The notes beneath the pieces were generated by a model, which was given only the letters and a program-made list of their open reading frames with translations, was not told the origin of the DNA and did not search any database. From positions 1 to 64,000 of the forward strand of contig JAJQFE010000065.1 in the NCBI GenBank assembly GCA_021201295.1: a stretch of DNA of 64,000 nt, given 5' to 3'. The translations under genes and the position numbers were made by a program. Positions 37,824 to 48,532 of the stretch are shown one piece after another (within the stretch, counting starts at the first letter, position 1; every line of letters begins with the position of its first letter). This stretch comes from Tannerellaceae bacterium. Its GTDB lineage: Bacteria > Bacteroidota > Bacteroidia > Bacteroidales > Tannerellaceae.

Positions 37824-38696
37824 GTGTTTACAAAATTATATAAGAAAATAAGGCTCCTTTCGAACAGAAGTAAGGAGCCTTATTCGTCTTTATATAAGTT
37901 ACTGGGATTTTATCCTGATAACATTCACTTATATGAACAGGCCTTTCTGCATAAATCCTCTTCCATAGAAGCCGGGGATGGAAAATGGCTTAACAACGAA
38001 CGGCTCGAATTTTTAGGAGATGCGATCTTAGACGCAGTGGTTGCGGATATTGTCTACACACATTTTCAGAATGGCAGGGAAGGTTTCCTGACCAATACCC
38101 GTTCGAAGATCGTCCAGCGGGACAACCTGAACCGCATTGCTATGAAATTAGGGCTAAACGAAAAAGTGGTATCTTCCACCAAGCAACATTCCCATAATAA
38201 CCATATGTATGGAAATGCCTTAGAAGCGCTGATCGGAGCAATCTATCTGGACCAGGGATATAAAGGATGTTATCAATTCGTGAAAAATAAATTGATCAAA
38301 GCCCACCTGGACCTGGATAACATTGCCCGGAAAGAAGTAAATTTCAAGTCCAGCCTGATCGAATGGAGCCAGAAAAATAAATTAGAGATTACTTTTGACC
38401 TGATTGAATCCTTTATTGATCCCGAAGGAAACCCCGTGTTCCAAACAGCTATTTTGTTAGGAAAACATCAGATCGGAATCGGCATCGGTTATTCCAAGAA
38501 AGAATCCCAACAGAATGCAGCTAAAATGGCAATCAAAAAATTGCGTACAGACAAAGAATTCCAGCAATTTATTGAAACCCTAAAACAAAAACAATTTCCG
38601 GATACTACGGAAGTAAGAGATTTTAAAGTGCTTCCTGAAGAGATTACAGCCGAATTGGAGGTGGCTGAACCAAAAAAATCCCCGGATAAGGAATAA
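37824..38696 (+). CDS. rnc: Ribonuclease III
   Basis: 290 residues. The RNase III signature NERLEFLGDAILDAVVADI includes the acidic catalytic residues, and HNNHMYGNALEALIGAIYLDQG carries the second set. A double-stranded RNA-binding domain follows (NFKSSLIEWSQKNKLE, then SKKESQQNAAKMAIKKL). A C-terminal extension of about 45 acidic/lysine-rich residues exceeds the usual length. It starts 14 nt after fabF. It processes rRNA and double-stranded RNA. Confidence 0.94.
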   Translation: MFTKLYKKIRLLSNRSKEPYSSLYKLLGFYPDNIHLYEQAFLHKSSSIEAGDGKWLNNERLEFLGDAILDAVVADIVYTHFQNGREGFLTNTRSKIVQRDNLNRIAMKLGLNEKVVSSTKQHSHNNHMYGNALEALIGAIYLDQGYKGCYQFVKNKLIKAHLDLDNIARKEVNFKSSLIEWSQKNKLEITFDLIESFIDPEGNPVFQTAILLGKHQIGIGIGYSKKESQQNAAKMAIKKLRTDKEFQQFIETLKQKQFPDTTEVRDFKVLPEEITAELEVAEPKKSPDKE

Positions 38697-38704
38697 GTTT
38701 CCGG

Positions 38705-39719
38705 TTATTTGCCTCCGAAAGAGATTCCCATCCGTTTTCCGTGCTTAATCAGGTCATGTTCCGGAGTCACTAATTTCAGCCATCCGGCAGTATCCATCAA
38801 AGGAATAGAGGTTACTTTTTCCCCTTTCATACAGACCATTCTTCCAAATTTTCTGTTAGCAATCAGTTTCGAGGCATGCCCCCCAATCGAGTCGCCAGGT
38901 TACGGTCAAAAGGAGAAGGATTTCCTCCCCGCTGGGTATGACCTAATACAGTTTCCCGGGATTCGATCCCGGTAGCTTCTTCTATAGCCCGGGCTATATA
39001 ATCTGCCGGACGATTTTTTGTTTCGACTTCTACTCCTTCCGCTACTACTACAATAGAATAGGGCTTTCCCCTACGGGAACGTTCCAGAATGCAGGCATTA
39101 ACCTGTTTCATATCATATCCTAATTTCGGTAACAGGATCACATCAGCTCCACCGGCCATCCCGGCATATAAGGCAATCCAACCGGCATGGTGTCCCATCA
39201 CTTCTACAACCATTACCCGCCGGTGTGAACTGGCGGTTGAATGTAATCGGTCTATCGATTCCGTAGCAATATTCACTGCTGTATCAAATCCAAAGGTAAT
39301 ATCTGTCCCCCAGATATCATTATCTATCGTTTTAGGGACTCCGATCACATTCAGGCCGTACTTCGCAAGCAAATAGGCTGTTTTTGTGTCCCATTTCCTC
39401 CGATACAAACCAGGCAATCCAATCCCAGTTCTTCATAATTCTGTTTGATTATCTCCGGTTTGTCCGCATCCCCGGCAGACAATAATTTACGAAAAGGTTT
39501 CTCTCTGGAAGTCCCTAATATGGTCCCTCCCAAATTCAGTATACCGGAAAGGCTTCTCTCATCCAATGGTTCTACCTCTTTGTTCAAAAGTCCCATAAAA
39601 CCGTTATGGATCCCTATGACCTCCATACCGTAGTGCATAATCGCAGACTTCCCTATACCACGGATCGCAGCATTAATTCCAGGACAGTCTCCTCCCGATG
39701 AAAGAACTCCTATTTTCAT
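38705..39719 (-). pseudogene. pfkA: 6-phosphofructokinase, two frameshifts
   Basis: Repaired length about 338 residues. The ATP-type motif GVLSSGGDCPGINAAIRG starts the protein and CIGGNGTQK ends its first piece. One more A (T-run 39381-39385 on the plus strand, five bases, six needed) leads into [22 protein letters not shown]. The catalytic region [20 protein letters not shown] and [13 protein letters not shown] follow. A second loss at the six-C run 38879-38884 separates LATRLGG from [15 protein letters not shown] and the end (MGISFGGK, TAA 38705-38707). The Asn in GGNGT, where ATP-dependent forms carry Asp, is worth checking against PPi-dependent relatives. The enzyme commits sugar to glycolysis. 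Both lesions lie in homopolymers, so miscalls are possible. Confidence 0.85.
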
Positions 39720-39800
39720 ATGAATGTTAATTATATACAGAACAAAGATATAAATAAAAAGAGAATGCCTACATTTGCTATCAATTCAATTAAAGAGAGC

Positions 39801-41309
39801 ATGAATATTTTTACCAAAACAGTTTCACTTATCTTTCGGAAGAGACAACTGGAAATTGAAAATTTCGCGCAACGAATTGATACTATACAACAAAAACAGT
39901 TGCAAGCTCTCCTACAAACTGCCCGGAACACGGAGTGGGGACAAAAATACAGGTTTACAGATATCCGTACATATACGGATTTCTGCCGGCAGATTCCCCT
40001 TCAATCCTATGAAGACATCAAAGCAGACGTACACCGGATGATCAACGGGGAAAAGAATATCCTCTGGCCTGCTGAGATAAAATGGTATGCCAAAAGTAGT
40101 GGAACGACCCATGACAAGAGTAAATACCTACCTGTGACTCCTGATATTCTGAAGGGATGCCACTATAAAGGAGGATTTGATTGTGTCGCCCTGTATTTAC
40201 GGCACAATCCATCCAGCCCGTTCTTTTCTAAAAAAGGATTGATCTTAGGAGGAAGTCACAGTCCTTCCAATCTTAATAACCGTGCCCACTGTGGTGACCT
40301 GTCCGCTGTCCTGCTCCAGAATCTGAATCCCTTAGTTAATCTGGTCCGGGTACCTGACAAAAAGATTATCCTGATGGGAGAATGGGAAAGTAAAATCCAG
40401 GCCATTGTAGAAAACACCTGGAATAAGGATGTGAACAGCCTGTCCGGTGTACCTTCCTGGATGCTGGTACTTATTCAGGAGATCCTGAAGAAAACAGGAA
40501 AAGAATACCTGACAGACGTATGGCCTAACCTGGAAATCTTTTTCCATGGGGGTATCAGCTTTGAACCTTACCGGGATCAATATAAAACATTAATTCCTTC
40601 GGATAAAATGCATTATATGGAAACCTATAACGCATCGGAAGGCTTTTTTGGAATTCAGGATGACCCGGCTGATCCCACCCTGCTCCTTATGCCGGATTAC
40701 GGAATATTTTATGAATTTATTCCTATGAATGAAGTAGGTACCTCCTATCCGGCGGTCCTACCTTTAGAGTCGGTTGAGACAGGGAAAAACTATGCGGTCG
40801 TGATCACAACTTCCGGGGGTTTATGGCGTTACCAGATTGGGGATACCATCCGTTTTACTTCTCTTTTTCCACACAAATTTATCATTTCCGGCCGCACAAA
40901 ACACTATATTAATGCGTTTGGAGAGGAATTGATGGTGGATAATGCAGACAAAGCCATCCAGATTGCCTGCAGACAGGCAGGGGCAAAAGTAAAAGAATAT
41001 ACAGCCGCTCCGGTGTTCCTCCTGGAGAAAGGACAAGGCTATCATGAATGGTTCATAGAATTTGAGAAAATGCCGGGAGATATCCCAAACTTTGCCCTTA
41101 TATTGGATGAAGCCTTAATTAATTTAAATTCCGACTACGAGGCCAAACGGTATAAAAATATCTCCTTACAACTTCCCCGGATCACTATCGCCCGCCGGGG
41201 AGTTTTCTATGACTGGTTAAAAGGGAAAGGAAAATTAGGAGGGCAACATAAAATTCCCCGGCTGAGTAATGACCGGACCTATATAGAAGAATTATTGGCT
41301 TTAAATTAA
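39801..41309 (+). CDS. GH3 auxin-responsive-promoter-like family protein
   Basis: About 502 residues from ATG 39801 (MNIFTKTVSLIFRKRQ); upstream in-frame ATGs at 39765 and 39720 give atypical leaders. The acyl-adenylate family marks are KSSGTTHDKSKYLPVT (P-loop-like), YNASEGFFGIQ, YAVVITTSGGLWRYQIGDTIRF and the C-terminal ISGRTKHYINAFGEEL. In plants GH3 proteins join amino acids to hormones; the bacterial substrates are unknown, though acyl-amino-acid ligation is likely. It is convergent with the PAP2 gene and divergent from pfkA. No lesion. Confidence 0.87.
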   Translation: MNIFTKTVSLIFRKRQLEIENFAQRIDTIQQKQLQALLQTARNTEWGQKYRFTDIRTYTDFCRQIPLQSYEDIKADVHRMINGEKNILWPAEIKWYAKSSGTTHDKSKYLPVTPDILKGCHYKGGFDCVALYLRHNPSSPFFSKKGLILGGSHSPSNLNNRAHCGDLSAVLLQNLNPLVNLVRVPDKKIILMGEWESKIQAIVENTWNKDVNSLSGVPSWMLVLIQEILKKTGKEYLTDVWPNLEIFFHGGISFEPYRDQYKTLIPSDKMHYMETYNASEGFFGIQDDPADPTLLLMPDYGIFYEFIPMNEVGTSYPAVLPLESVETGKNYAVVITTSGGLWRYQIGDTIRFTSLFPHKFIISGRTKHYINAFGEELMVDNADKAIQIACRQAGAKVKEYTAAPVFLLEKGQGYHEWFIEFEKMPGDIPNFALILDEALINLNSDYEAKRYKNISLQLPRITIARRGVFYDWLKGKGKLGGQHKIPRLSNDRTYIEELLALN

Positions 41310-41377
41310 TTACCTGTTCTTACTTTCCTGATCTGAAATACTTTCCGGAGATTGAGGAGCCATACCTGTTTAATCCC

Positions 41378-42157
41378 TTAGAACCGTAAAGATATATAAA
41401 TCCCTCCTCCTTCCGGTGTAACAGAAGGGGTGAATACCAGATTACCGGCATATTTTGTTTTTGTATTTCCCAGCAGGGCATCCCGGACCGGGGAATAGAT
41501 CAGATAGGATAATTCCACTGACAAAATACCAATTCCGGCTCCTGCCAATACGTCTGCGACCCAATGCCTGTTATTATATATCCGGGAGACCCCGACAAAA
41601 GTGGCTATGGCATACCCTGACCAGGCAAGGACCGGATGGCTGTCTTTAAATTCTTTATAAGCCAGATGGGCTCCCAGAAACGAATTGACAGTATGCCCGG
41701 AAGGGAAAGAACGGGGTCCTCCGTCGGGCCGTTCCTGACGGATTGTGTTTTTAAGTCCATGCACGATTCCGGCATTCATCCCTTCCGCTAAAGCTAATAA
41801 AAAGAACTGGTCTGCCAGGGTATGTTTTTCATTTCCCAGCAGATCACAGACAAAGACCCAGCCTAACATGCCCCATTCCAGATAATCATCCGCATGGATG
41901 CCCCGGACTGAATCTTTTCTGGAGAACAGGTGAAAATCATTCATCCCATTCATGGCTGTTCCAATAGCACCGGCTGTAATCAGAGAGGCCGGCAGGATGA
42001 GGTGCCTGGGATTAAAGGTATTTCCGGTCCTGACTATGGAAAGTCCGGAAGAAAAAGCGGCTGTGTCCGGATGCAGTTCTTCTCCCTTTACAGGCATATA
42101 GATTATCCATAAGAGCATCACCAGATAAAAACATATCCCTATACTTTTTCTTTCCAT
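41378..42157 (-). CDS. PAP2-family membrane phosphatase
   Basis: About 259 residues from ATG 42157 (MERKSIGICFYLVMLLWIIY, a signal or first membrane helix); an in-frame ATG at 42196 lies further up. The three PAP2 motifs are visible: KNTIRQERPDGG, RSFPSGHTVNSF and SRIYNNRHWVADVLAG. It likely removes a phosphate from a lipid such as undecaprenyl pyrophosphate, lipid A or phosphatidate; which one is not evident. Single gene, no lesion. Confidence 0.86.
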   Translation of the reverse strand: MERKSIGICFYLVMLLWIIYMPVKGEELHPDTAAFSSGLSIVRTGNTFNPRHLILPASLITAGAIGTAMNGMNDFHLFSRKDSVRGIHADDYLEWGMLGWVFVCDLLGNEKHTLADQFFLLALAEGMNAGIVHGLKNTIRQERPDGGPRSFPSGHTVNSFLGAHLAYKEFKDSHPVLAWSGYAIATFVGVSRIYNNRHWVADVLAGAGIGILSVELSYLIYSPVRDALLGNTKTKYAGNLVFTPSVTPEGGGIYISLRF

Positions 42158-42283
42158 ATAACAAAGAAACAATTTAATTTCTTTTTTCGCTGCCACCGGA
42201 ATGTTAAAGGAGTAGTTTATATTGATTTCTGTTCCGCGTAAAGGTATCTTACACAGACTATCGATTCTTTACCGGATTATTTT

Positions 42284-42291
42284 TATCTTTG
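42284..42291 (+). promoter_or_regulatory. -7 box of cysS
   Basis: TATCTTTG matches TAnnTTTG, with a 49-nt leader before ATG 42341. Confidence 0.55.
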
Positions 42292-42340
42292 TCCTCCTAA
42301 AAAGGTCCGGCGCAGGACAGTAAACTCTGCAATTGTAGTT

Positions 42341-43819
42341 ATGGAACATCCGTTAAACATATATAATACACTTTCGAGAAAGAAAGAACCATTTATACCT
42401 TTGCATGCTCCTCATGTAGGCATGTATGTCTGTGGACCTACCGTATATGGAGATGCCCATCTGGGACATGCCCGGCCGGCCATTACGTTTGATATCTTAT
42501 TCTGTTATTTAACTCATTTGGGATATAAAGTACGGTATGTCCGTAATATCACAGATGTAGGCCATCTGGAACACGATGCGGATGCAGGAGAAGACAAGAT
42601 AGCTAAAAAAGCCCGGCTGGAACAGGTAGAGCCTATGGAGGTGGTCCAGTATTATCTGAACCGCTACCATAAAGCGATGGATGCCATGCATGTATTACCT
42701 CCCAGTATTGAGCCGCACGCTTCCGGACATATTATCGAACAGATCGAACTGGTAAAGAATATCTTAGATAATGGATATGCATATGAAAGTGAAGGTTCTG
42801 TTTACTTTGATGTAGAAAAATACAATAAGGATCACCGGTATGGGATTCTGTCTGGCCGTCATATCGAGGATATGTTAAATACAACCCGGGCCCTGGACGG
42901 ACAGGATGAAAAACGGAATCCGGTTGATTTTGCCCTTTGGAAATGTGCCCAGCCGGAACATATCATGCGCTGGCCGTCCCCCTGGAGTGATGGCTTCCCG
43001 GGTTGGCACTGTGAGTGTACAGCTATGGGAAAAAAGTATCTTGGGAAACATTTTGATATTCACGGAGGAGGAATGGACCTTATTTTCCCCCACCATGAAT
43101 GTGAAATAGCACAGGCTGTTGCTTCCCAGGGAGATGATATGGTGAAATACTGGATGCATAATAACATGATCACCGTAAACGGCCAGAAAATGGGAAAATC
43201 ATTAGGTAATTTCATTACACTGGAGGAGTTCTTTACCGGAAGCCATCCGATGCTGGAGCAGGCCTATTCTCCTATGACCATCCGTTTCTTTATTTTACAG
43301 GCTCACTATCGTAGTACAGTAGACTTCAGCAATGAGGCCCTACAAGCCTCAGAAAAAGGGTTATCCCGGTTACTGGAAGCCTACGGTAACCTGAAAAAGC
43401 TGAACGCTTCAGACACTTCGTCAGTCCATGTGAAAGGAATACGGGAAAAATGTTATGAAGCACTCAATGATGACCTGAATTCTCCGGTTGTCATTTCCCA
43501 TCTGTTTGACGCTACCCGTTCAATCAATTCTGTGAAAGACGGAAAAGAGACAATTTCCCGGGAAGATCTGGAAGAATTGCAACAGGTATTTGACCTGTTC
43601 CTGTTTGACCTGTTAGGAATACAGGATGCAGCAACTGCTGCCGGTGGAAACAGTTATGAAGCATTTGGGAAAGCAATAGACCTGTTACTTGCTATCCGAC
43701 AACAGGCAAAAGCAAATAAGGACTGGGCGACTTCCGACCAGATCCGGAATGAACTGACCACGTTAGGTTTTGAGATTAAGGACACCAAAGAGGGTGCAGA
43801 ATGGAAACTGAATAAATAA
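42341..43819 (+). CDS. cysS: Cysteinyl-tRNA synthetase
   Basis: 492 residues, intact. Class I motifs: [18 protein letters not shown] (HIGH-type with the zinc Cys), [16 protein letters not shown] and [20 protein letters not shown] (zinc ligands), and KMGKSLGNF (KMSKS-type). The C-terminal helical anticodon-binding part ends at residue 492. An essential gene without any lesion in 1.48 kb, useful as a contrast to damaged neighbours. Confidence 0.96.
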   Translation: MEHPLNIYNTLSRKKEPFIPLHAPHVGMYVCGPTVYGDAHLGHARPAITFDILFCYLTHLGYKVRYVRNITDVGHLEHDADAGEDKIAKKARLEQVEPMEVVQYYLNRYHKAMDAMHVLPPSIEPHASGHIIEQIELVKNILDNGYAYESEGSVYFDVEKYNKDHRYGILSGRHIEDMLNTTRALDGQDEKRNPVDFALWKCAQPEHIMRWPSPWSDGFPGWHCECTAMGKKYLGKHFDIHGGGMDLIFPHHECEIAQAVASQGDDMVKYWMHNNMITVNGQKMGKSLGNFITLEEFFTGSHPMLEQAYSPMTIRFFILQAHYRSTVDFSNEALQASEKGLSRLLEAYGNLKKLNASDTSSVHVKGIREKCYEALNDDLNSPVVISHLFDATRSINSVKDGKETISREDLEELQQVFDLFLFDLLGIQDAATAAGGNSYEAFGKAIDLLLAIRQQAKANKDWATSDQIRNELTTLGFEIKDTKEGAEWKLNK

Positions 43820-43825
43820 ATTCCT

Positions 43826-44232
43826 ATGACTATACAGGATTTCTTAAAGGGCGATTCATTCGCCCTTTTTGCCGGAATAGAGTTGGTAGAAGCCACCAAA
43901 GGGTATGCCAAAGCCAGGATGAAGATTCAACCTATGCACCTGAATGGAGGAAGAGTCTGCCAGGGAGGTGCGATCTTTACACTGGCAGACCTGGCCTTTG
44001 CTGCTGCGACTAACAGCCATGGTAAAATGACTTTGTCTGTCACGTCTACAATCCACTTTTTTAAAGCGGAAAGCCAGGGTTTTTATATGCTGAAGCGAAA
44101 GAGATATTGGACCACAAACGGCTTTCCCATTGTGAAGTAGTAATTACAAACAATGCTGGAGAATTGGTGGCAACATTTACCGGAACCGGCTACAGGAAAG
44201 AGAAGATCCTGCCTTTTGAACCACTGGAGTAA
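43826..44232 (+). pseudogene. PaaI-type hotdog thioesterase, frameshifted
   Basis: Repaired length about 135 residues. The hotdog fold is visible in HLNGGRVCQGGAIFTLADLAFAAATNS (catalytic loop with the Asp in LADLA) and LSVTSTIHFFKAE. One T is missing from the run 44080-44084, after which the frame becomes LYAEAKEILDHKRLSHCEV and ends NAGELVATFTGTGYRK to TAA 44230-44232. It would hydrolyse acyl- or phenylacetyl-CoA-like thioesters. It begins 6 nt after cysS. Confidence 0.83.
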
Positions 44233-44244
44233 ACAGGTTTCGTC

Positions 44245-45123
44245 CTAACGTTTGGGAATCTCAATTCTTGAAGTTAAGGGATATTGGAGATTCGCCGAAG
44301 AATTATAATATACTTCTGCAGCCCCGATCTTTAATTTAGCCTTTATCTTGACGGGAATATGATTTTCATCATCCCCGATCCAGACTTCTGCGGCCTCTTT
44401 ACTCTGGGTAAATGCATCATCATAAATATCAATATAAAAATGCCGGGTTCGGTATTTCAGGTTCTCATTCCTTTCCACAATGGCCTGTCCTACATACCGG
44501 AAACTCATATTTACAATATCCCGCCCGATAGCGACTTTAGTGGCAAATTCCTTGCCCTGCTGAATATTTTTCCAGTTGATATTACGCAGAAACATTACCC
44601 CGGCCATCATATCATAGACACATCCATCCGACACAATGGTAGTATCAATCCGGGTGGATTTCGGATTATACCAGTGGGTATGTGTCCGGGTTTTACTCCC
44701 CTGATTGGTAAAAGTAATATTTTCCACCTGGTAGCGCCCTCCTTCTGTGGTTCGTTTCGAACTAAACAGGAGCTGATGGTTAGGAGAAAAGAAACATTCC
44801 AGTGTATCCCGCATTTTATATATCTTATCAAAAACACCATTGGTCTGGAAGATAAGATTATAATTCCATGAGCTTTGCTGCTTATAGGGAGTACGTTTCA
44901 TCACAAAATTTGCCTGTCCGGCTTTAAGCATCAGTAGTCTCCATTTGAAATAAATATCATAACTGATTTCCTCTCCGGCATGAAAAACGGTTTTATTCAA
45001 CGCACACTGAGCATGTAGCTGCGTTACCAACAGCGGCAACCAGACCATACATATACATACATATATTTTAAAACGGTTTCTCTTTTTTAAAAGAGCATCC
45101 GGATGACTATCTTCTACCTTCAT
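44245..45123 (-). CDS. DUF3108-containing secreted protein
   Basis: 292 residues. A signal-type helix (IYVCICMVWLPLLVTQLHAQ) is followed by a DUF3108-like beta-rich domain (FHAGEEISYDIYFKWRLLMLKAGQA). Its role is unknown; the family sits in the periplasm or at the outer membrane. It starts inside the end of the Ig-like lipoprotein gene (17-nt overlap), so translation is coupled. It uses TAG as its stop, the one clear genuine TAG terminus I found. Confidence 0.8.
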   Translation of the reverse strand: MKVEDSHPDALLKKRNRFKIYVCICMVWLPLLVTQLHAQCALNKTVFHAGEEISYDIYFKWRLLMLKAGQANFVMKRTPYKQQSSWNYNLIFQTNGVFDKIYKMRDTLECFFSPNHQLLFSSKRTTEGGRYQVENITFTNQGSKTRTHTHWYNPKSTRIDTTIVSDGCVYDMMAGVMFLRNINWKNIQQGKEFATKVAIGRDIVNMSFRYVGQAIVERNENLKYRTRHFYIDIYDDAFTQSKEAAEVWIGDDENHIPVKIKAKLKIGAAEVYYNSSANLQYPLTSRIEIPKR

Positions 45124-46960
45124 TCCTGTAATCCCTATTTTTCTGTGTCACCTCTTTCGGTTTATTTTTTGTTATATCCAACGGTTTTTGTTTAGGTAAC
45201 GGTGTTTCATTGACATTCCAGTATTCTTCTACCTGCCAGTTCTGTTTGATATCAAACTCCTTAGGATAATAGAATACCTCTTCCGGCTGAAGCTTTTCAG
45301 CATAATTCCCTGTATCCCACACCCCGTTTTCATTCAGGTCAAGAATGATCCGGGCGTAATATTTAGCAGGCTTCAGGTCCATAAAAAGAACCCCTCCGTC
45401 TTTAAGGAACGCTTTCCGTACAGGTACATCACTGGAATTGAGTAATTCCACAAATGCAGGAGGTTCTACTCCGGTAATATTAATATACAGATGCCCGTAT
45501 TCATCTTCATTCCGGATCTTAAACTCACTATCATATGCGTCGTTCCACTTGCCATACAAGCTAAATATGGTCGCAGAATCCACTTCCAGTTTATAGGCCT
45601 CACCGTATTTCCATTTCCTGAGAATATGGAAGGTCATTGGATCCGCTTCATTCCGGAAAAACTCAAACTCCACAGGTACCCAGAGGGTATCTTTCCGGAT
45701 ATTTAAATAAAAAGGATCGGAAGTCAGATTCGGCACCGGTTCATCAAAGACAATAGAGATCGTATCCGTCATCTCTTTGGTTCCCGAAGCATCTATATTC
45801 ATTCCCAGCAGGATCAACGGCTCCTCCACTTCTTTTTTCTTCCTCCTGTTATTCACCGGTCTCTGCCGCATAACCGCCTGTACGGTATCTGTCTGTGGAC
45901 GCAGGATATTCAGAGAATCACTTTTCAGATAGTTGACCTCAAGTTGTAAAGTATCCTGCTTCCAGACAGTTGAATCCATAATCCAGTAATGAACGGATTT
46001 GCCTTCTTCGGTCAACTGGGAAAAATACCAAACACTATCCGGAGGCGTAAAGTTCAAAGGAACAGGGTCCGGAATCGATTCCAGGTCTGCATTAAAACGC
46101 AGGGTAAAACGATTGGGCTGTGTCCTTTCCGGCCGGAGCATATACTGCCGCTGAAACTTTTCTTTAAACAATCGTAACAATATATCATCCGGCATAAACC
46201 GGGTATATTCAATCGTATATACTGTATCCACCGTCAGAGAATCCTGCCAGATCGTATCATTCCTGCTGGTAAACTCAAAAGCAGGCACGATCAATGAATC
46301 TCCGAAGGCAATGTCCTCTCCGGGCTGGTCAAATTTATAATCCCAGTTAAGGTCATTCAACGCATAGATCCGGTAGATTCCGGGGGCAATATTCCGGATG
46401 GTAAATTGTCCTCTTTCATTCGTTCGTGAAGTACGGACAAAGAGATCTTTCACAAATGCGGAATTCTCCAGGTTCTGATGCAATCCAATCGTAATGGAAG
46501 GCATAGGTTCCAGATTTTCCGCATTCAGCAATATTCCGGATATTTCCAGCGAATCGATCACCTCCCCTGTAGCAAACGCAAATGAGAAATTCTTTAATAC
46601 GTTTTTCTCATTATTATCAGCAATAGAATTTGTAAAATCAATGGTATAGGTAGTATTATCCATTAACGTATCTTTCAATTCAACCACCACTTTCTTCCCT
46701 ACTGCACGAATAACCGGAAGCTGTAACTGAGGAGGAGTAATAATCACATTTTCATTCGGACTATCGATCTGGATCAATTCATCAAACAGGATCTCGATCT
46801 TTTTACCGGTAAAATGGGTCTCATTCGGAGCCGGAGTACTACTAATAAATTTAGGGGGATCTTCATCATAAGGTCCTCCGTTGGGTGTTGCCATATTAGC
46901 ACATGCATGTACCAACAGCAATAAGGATATTACCATACCGACCCCTAAAATCCTTCTCAT
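45107..46960 (-). CDS. Ig-like (SbsA-type) domain lipoprotein
   Basis: About 617 residues from ATG 46960 (MRRILGVGMVISLLLLVHAC), a lipoprotein signal with an acylated Cys after LVHA. The first domain is a bacterial Ig-like fold (DDPPKF-type start, FTGKKIEILFDELIQID, TTYTIDFTNSIADNNEKN). A carboxypeptidase-like domain (LEISGILLNAENLEPMPSI, TNERGQFTIRNIAPGIYRIYAL) and further beta domains follow. It is a probable surface or periplasmic lipoprotein conserved in Bacteroidales with unknown role. Encoded just upstream of, and overlapping, the DUF3108 gene. No lesion. Confidence 0.82.
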   Translation of the reverse strand: MRRILGVGMVISLLLLVHACANMATPNGGPYDEDPPKFISSTPAPNETHFTGKKIEILFDELIQIDSPNENVIITPPQLQLPVIRAVGKKVVVELKDTLMDNTTYTIDFTNSIADNNEKNVLKNFSFAFATGEVIDSLEISGILLNAENLEPMPSITIGLHQNLENSAFVKDLFVRTSRTNERGQFTIRNIAPGIYRIYALNDLNWDYKFDQPGEDIAFGDSLIVPAFEFTSRNDTIWQDSLTVDTVYTIEYTRFMPDDILLRLFKEKFQRQYMLRPERTQPNRFTLRFNADLESIPDPVPLNFTPPDSVWYFSQLTEEGKSVHYWIMDSTVWKQDTLQLEVNYLKSDSLNILRPQTDTVQAVMRQRPVNNRRKKKEVEEPLILLGMNIDASGTKEMTDTISIVFDEPVPNLTSDPFYLNIRKDTLWVPVEFEFFRNEADPMTFHILRKWKYGEAYKLEVDSATIFSLYGKWNDAYDSEFKIRNEDEYGHLYINITGVEPPAFVELLNSSDVPVRKAFLKDGGVLFMDLKPAKYYARIILDLNENGVWDTGNYAEKLQPEEVFYYPKEFDIKQNWQVEEYWNVNETPLPKQKPLDITKNKPKEVTQKNRDYRNEGRR

Positions 46961-47136
46961 ATAGTTACATTCCATCCAATCTTCCTTTTACAACACTTAG
47001 TCTATCTAAGATGTTCAAATCTTATTTTCAGCACAATACTTATTATCACCCCATCCATACGTGGAGGAATGAGAAAGTAAAAATATAGAAAATCCGGGGA
47101 TTCCTATCTAAATAGTTCTATTGTTTTATATGATTA

Positions 47137-48422
47137 TCAAGGATTTTCTCCATTTTGGCAGCTTCGTTTTAACAATTGGAAACCAATCCGGCAAAACAGA
47201 CATTTTCTTTTTTCACAATATTCCCGTTTTAATTGAATAATCGATTGCGTATCCCCGGCATGCCTGGCCGAAATCCCTGCCTTAACAAACAAAGAAACAA
47301 TCCTGTTTTTCTCAGCAGGTAGCCGTTCCAGAATCTCAATGACCCGGTCCGTATATTCAGAAAGATGGTTCTGGTAACCATACGCAAACAACATGGGCAC
47401 TACAGTATTGATCAGTAATATATTTAAGGTCTGTTCTCCCAATAGCTTCTCCCTCTTTTCAGAAACCTGTTGAAAGTGATAGTGGGTTTCCCAGTACTCG
47501 GAAGGAGCCACCCGGAATATTTTTTTGATCTGCCGCAGATTTCCCGCTTCCAGTACAATCGAGAAAAGCGTATCATACTGTTTCCATATAGCAGCTAACT
47601 GAGCAATCTTTACATGGGGAAATTAGAAGGACGGATCCGCAGGTTTTTATATAACAGGTAGTCTAAGGGTAGCAGATCGAACTTATGTTTCAGAAAGCGG
47701 TATTCCTGTTGCATGAAACGGTAATAGTGACAATCCAGTGTTTCTTCCAGCATACCTGCCTGGCCAAAAAACATAGCTTCTATCTGGGACGAGGCTCCCC
47801 GTTGTTTGCGGATATATTTCAGAGGCAGGCTTCTGGCCAACCGTTCAAACGCATCACTATTTACGCCTAATCTGAAATTACGGGTCAGCGTAATATAGAA
47901 AACCTCATTTCAGTCATTTTCGTATTCATCCAAGAGATAAAGTATGTCCCCGATTTTCCTTTGTAAGCGTTCACTGAGCAATGCATTCAGCCAGGTATAT
48001 AAATGAACCGCTTCCAGTGAACTGAGTTGTGCCAGACAGGGAACGGAAAGATCCCGGGTGTTTAACCAGGCTGCACTTTTTCGGACTTCCTCCAGAATCT
48101 CTATGACGACTTGTGGGATGATCTCTCCATTCATACGGGTAATCTGCCTGTCATCCACTCCGACCACATGCAAAATGATGGAATCATAACGCTTGTCCAG
48201 ACTGTGCTTATGCTGGTGCCAGTCGGAAGCTTTGGAATGTATCTCCACATTCCCTACCCATACCGTATCCTCTATTTTCAATTTGGCATTAAAAAAATCC
48301 GGGCCGGCATCCGTATTATGAATTCCCGGATCAAGAATAGTCACTGGTTTCTCATCAGTCGTCAATAAGGTCATGCCTGGGTATAGCCTGTACTTCCAGA
48401 CATAGTGTAATAATCGTTCCAT
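47137..48422 (-). pseudogene. DUF2851 family protein, one stop and one frameshift
   Basis: Repaired length about 428 residues. The start MERLLHYVWKYRLYPGMTL, NTDAGPDFFNAKL and VGNVEIHSKASDWHQHKH are DUF2851 hallmarks. TGA 47910-47912 follows EYEND and replaces a probable Trp before NEVFYITLTRNFRLGVNSD. One C is missing in the run 47616-47619 (G on the plus strand), between NFP and HVKIAQLAALWKQYDT. The end is Cys-rich (CEKRKCLFC). Function unknown. It diverges from dapB, with a minus-strand -7 box at 48450-48457. Confidence 0.82.
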
Positions 48423-48449
48423 GTTTTTTCAGAGTTAAGATTTATACTA

Positions 48450-48477
48450 CAAATCTAATTAATTTTCTTTATATTTG
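48450..48477. promoter_or_regulatory. Divergent -7 boxes: DUF2851 (-) and dapB (+)
   Basis: TAGATTTG on the minus strand (48450-48457) faces the DUF2851 gene 28 nt away. TATATTTG on the plus strand (48470-48477) precedes dapB by 56 nt. The two promoters are nearly back to back. Confidence 0.5.
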
Positions 48478-48532
48478 CGGTGGTGAAATCGTATGTAATA
48501 AGCTGAATATTTATTTTATACAACATATAATT

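Noticed and set aside
46903-47088. Open frame in the gap upstream of the Ig-like lipoprotein gene
   Set aside because: It begins inside the lipoprotein gene on the other strand, has no ribosome site, and its composition is unlike a protein of this genome.
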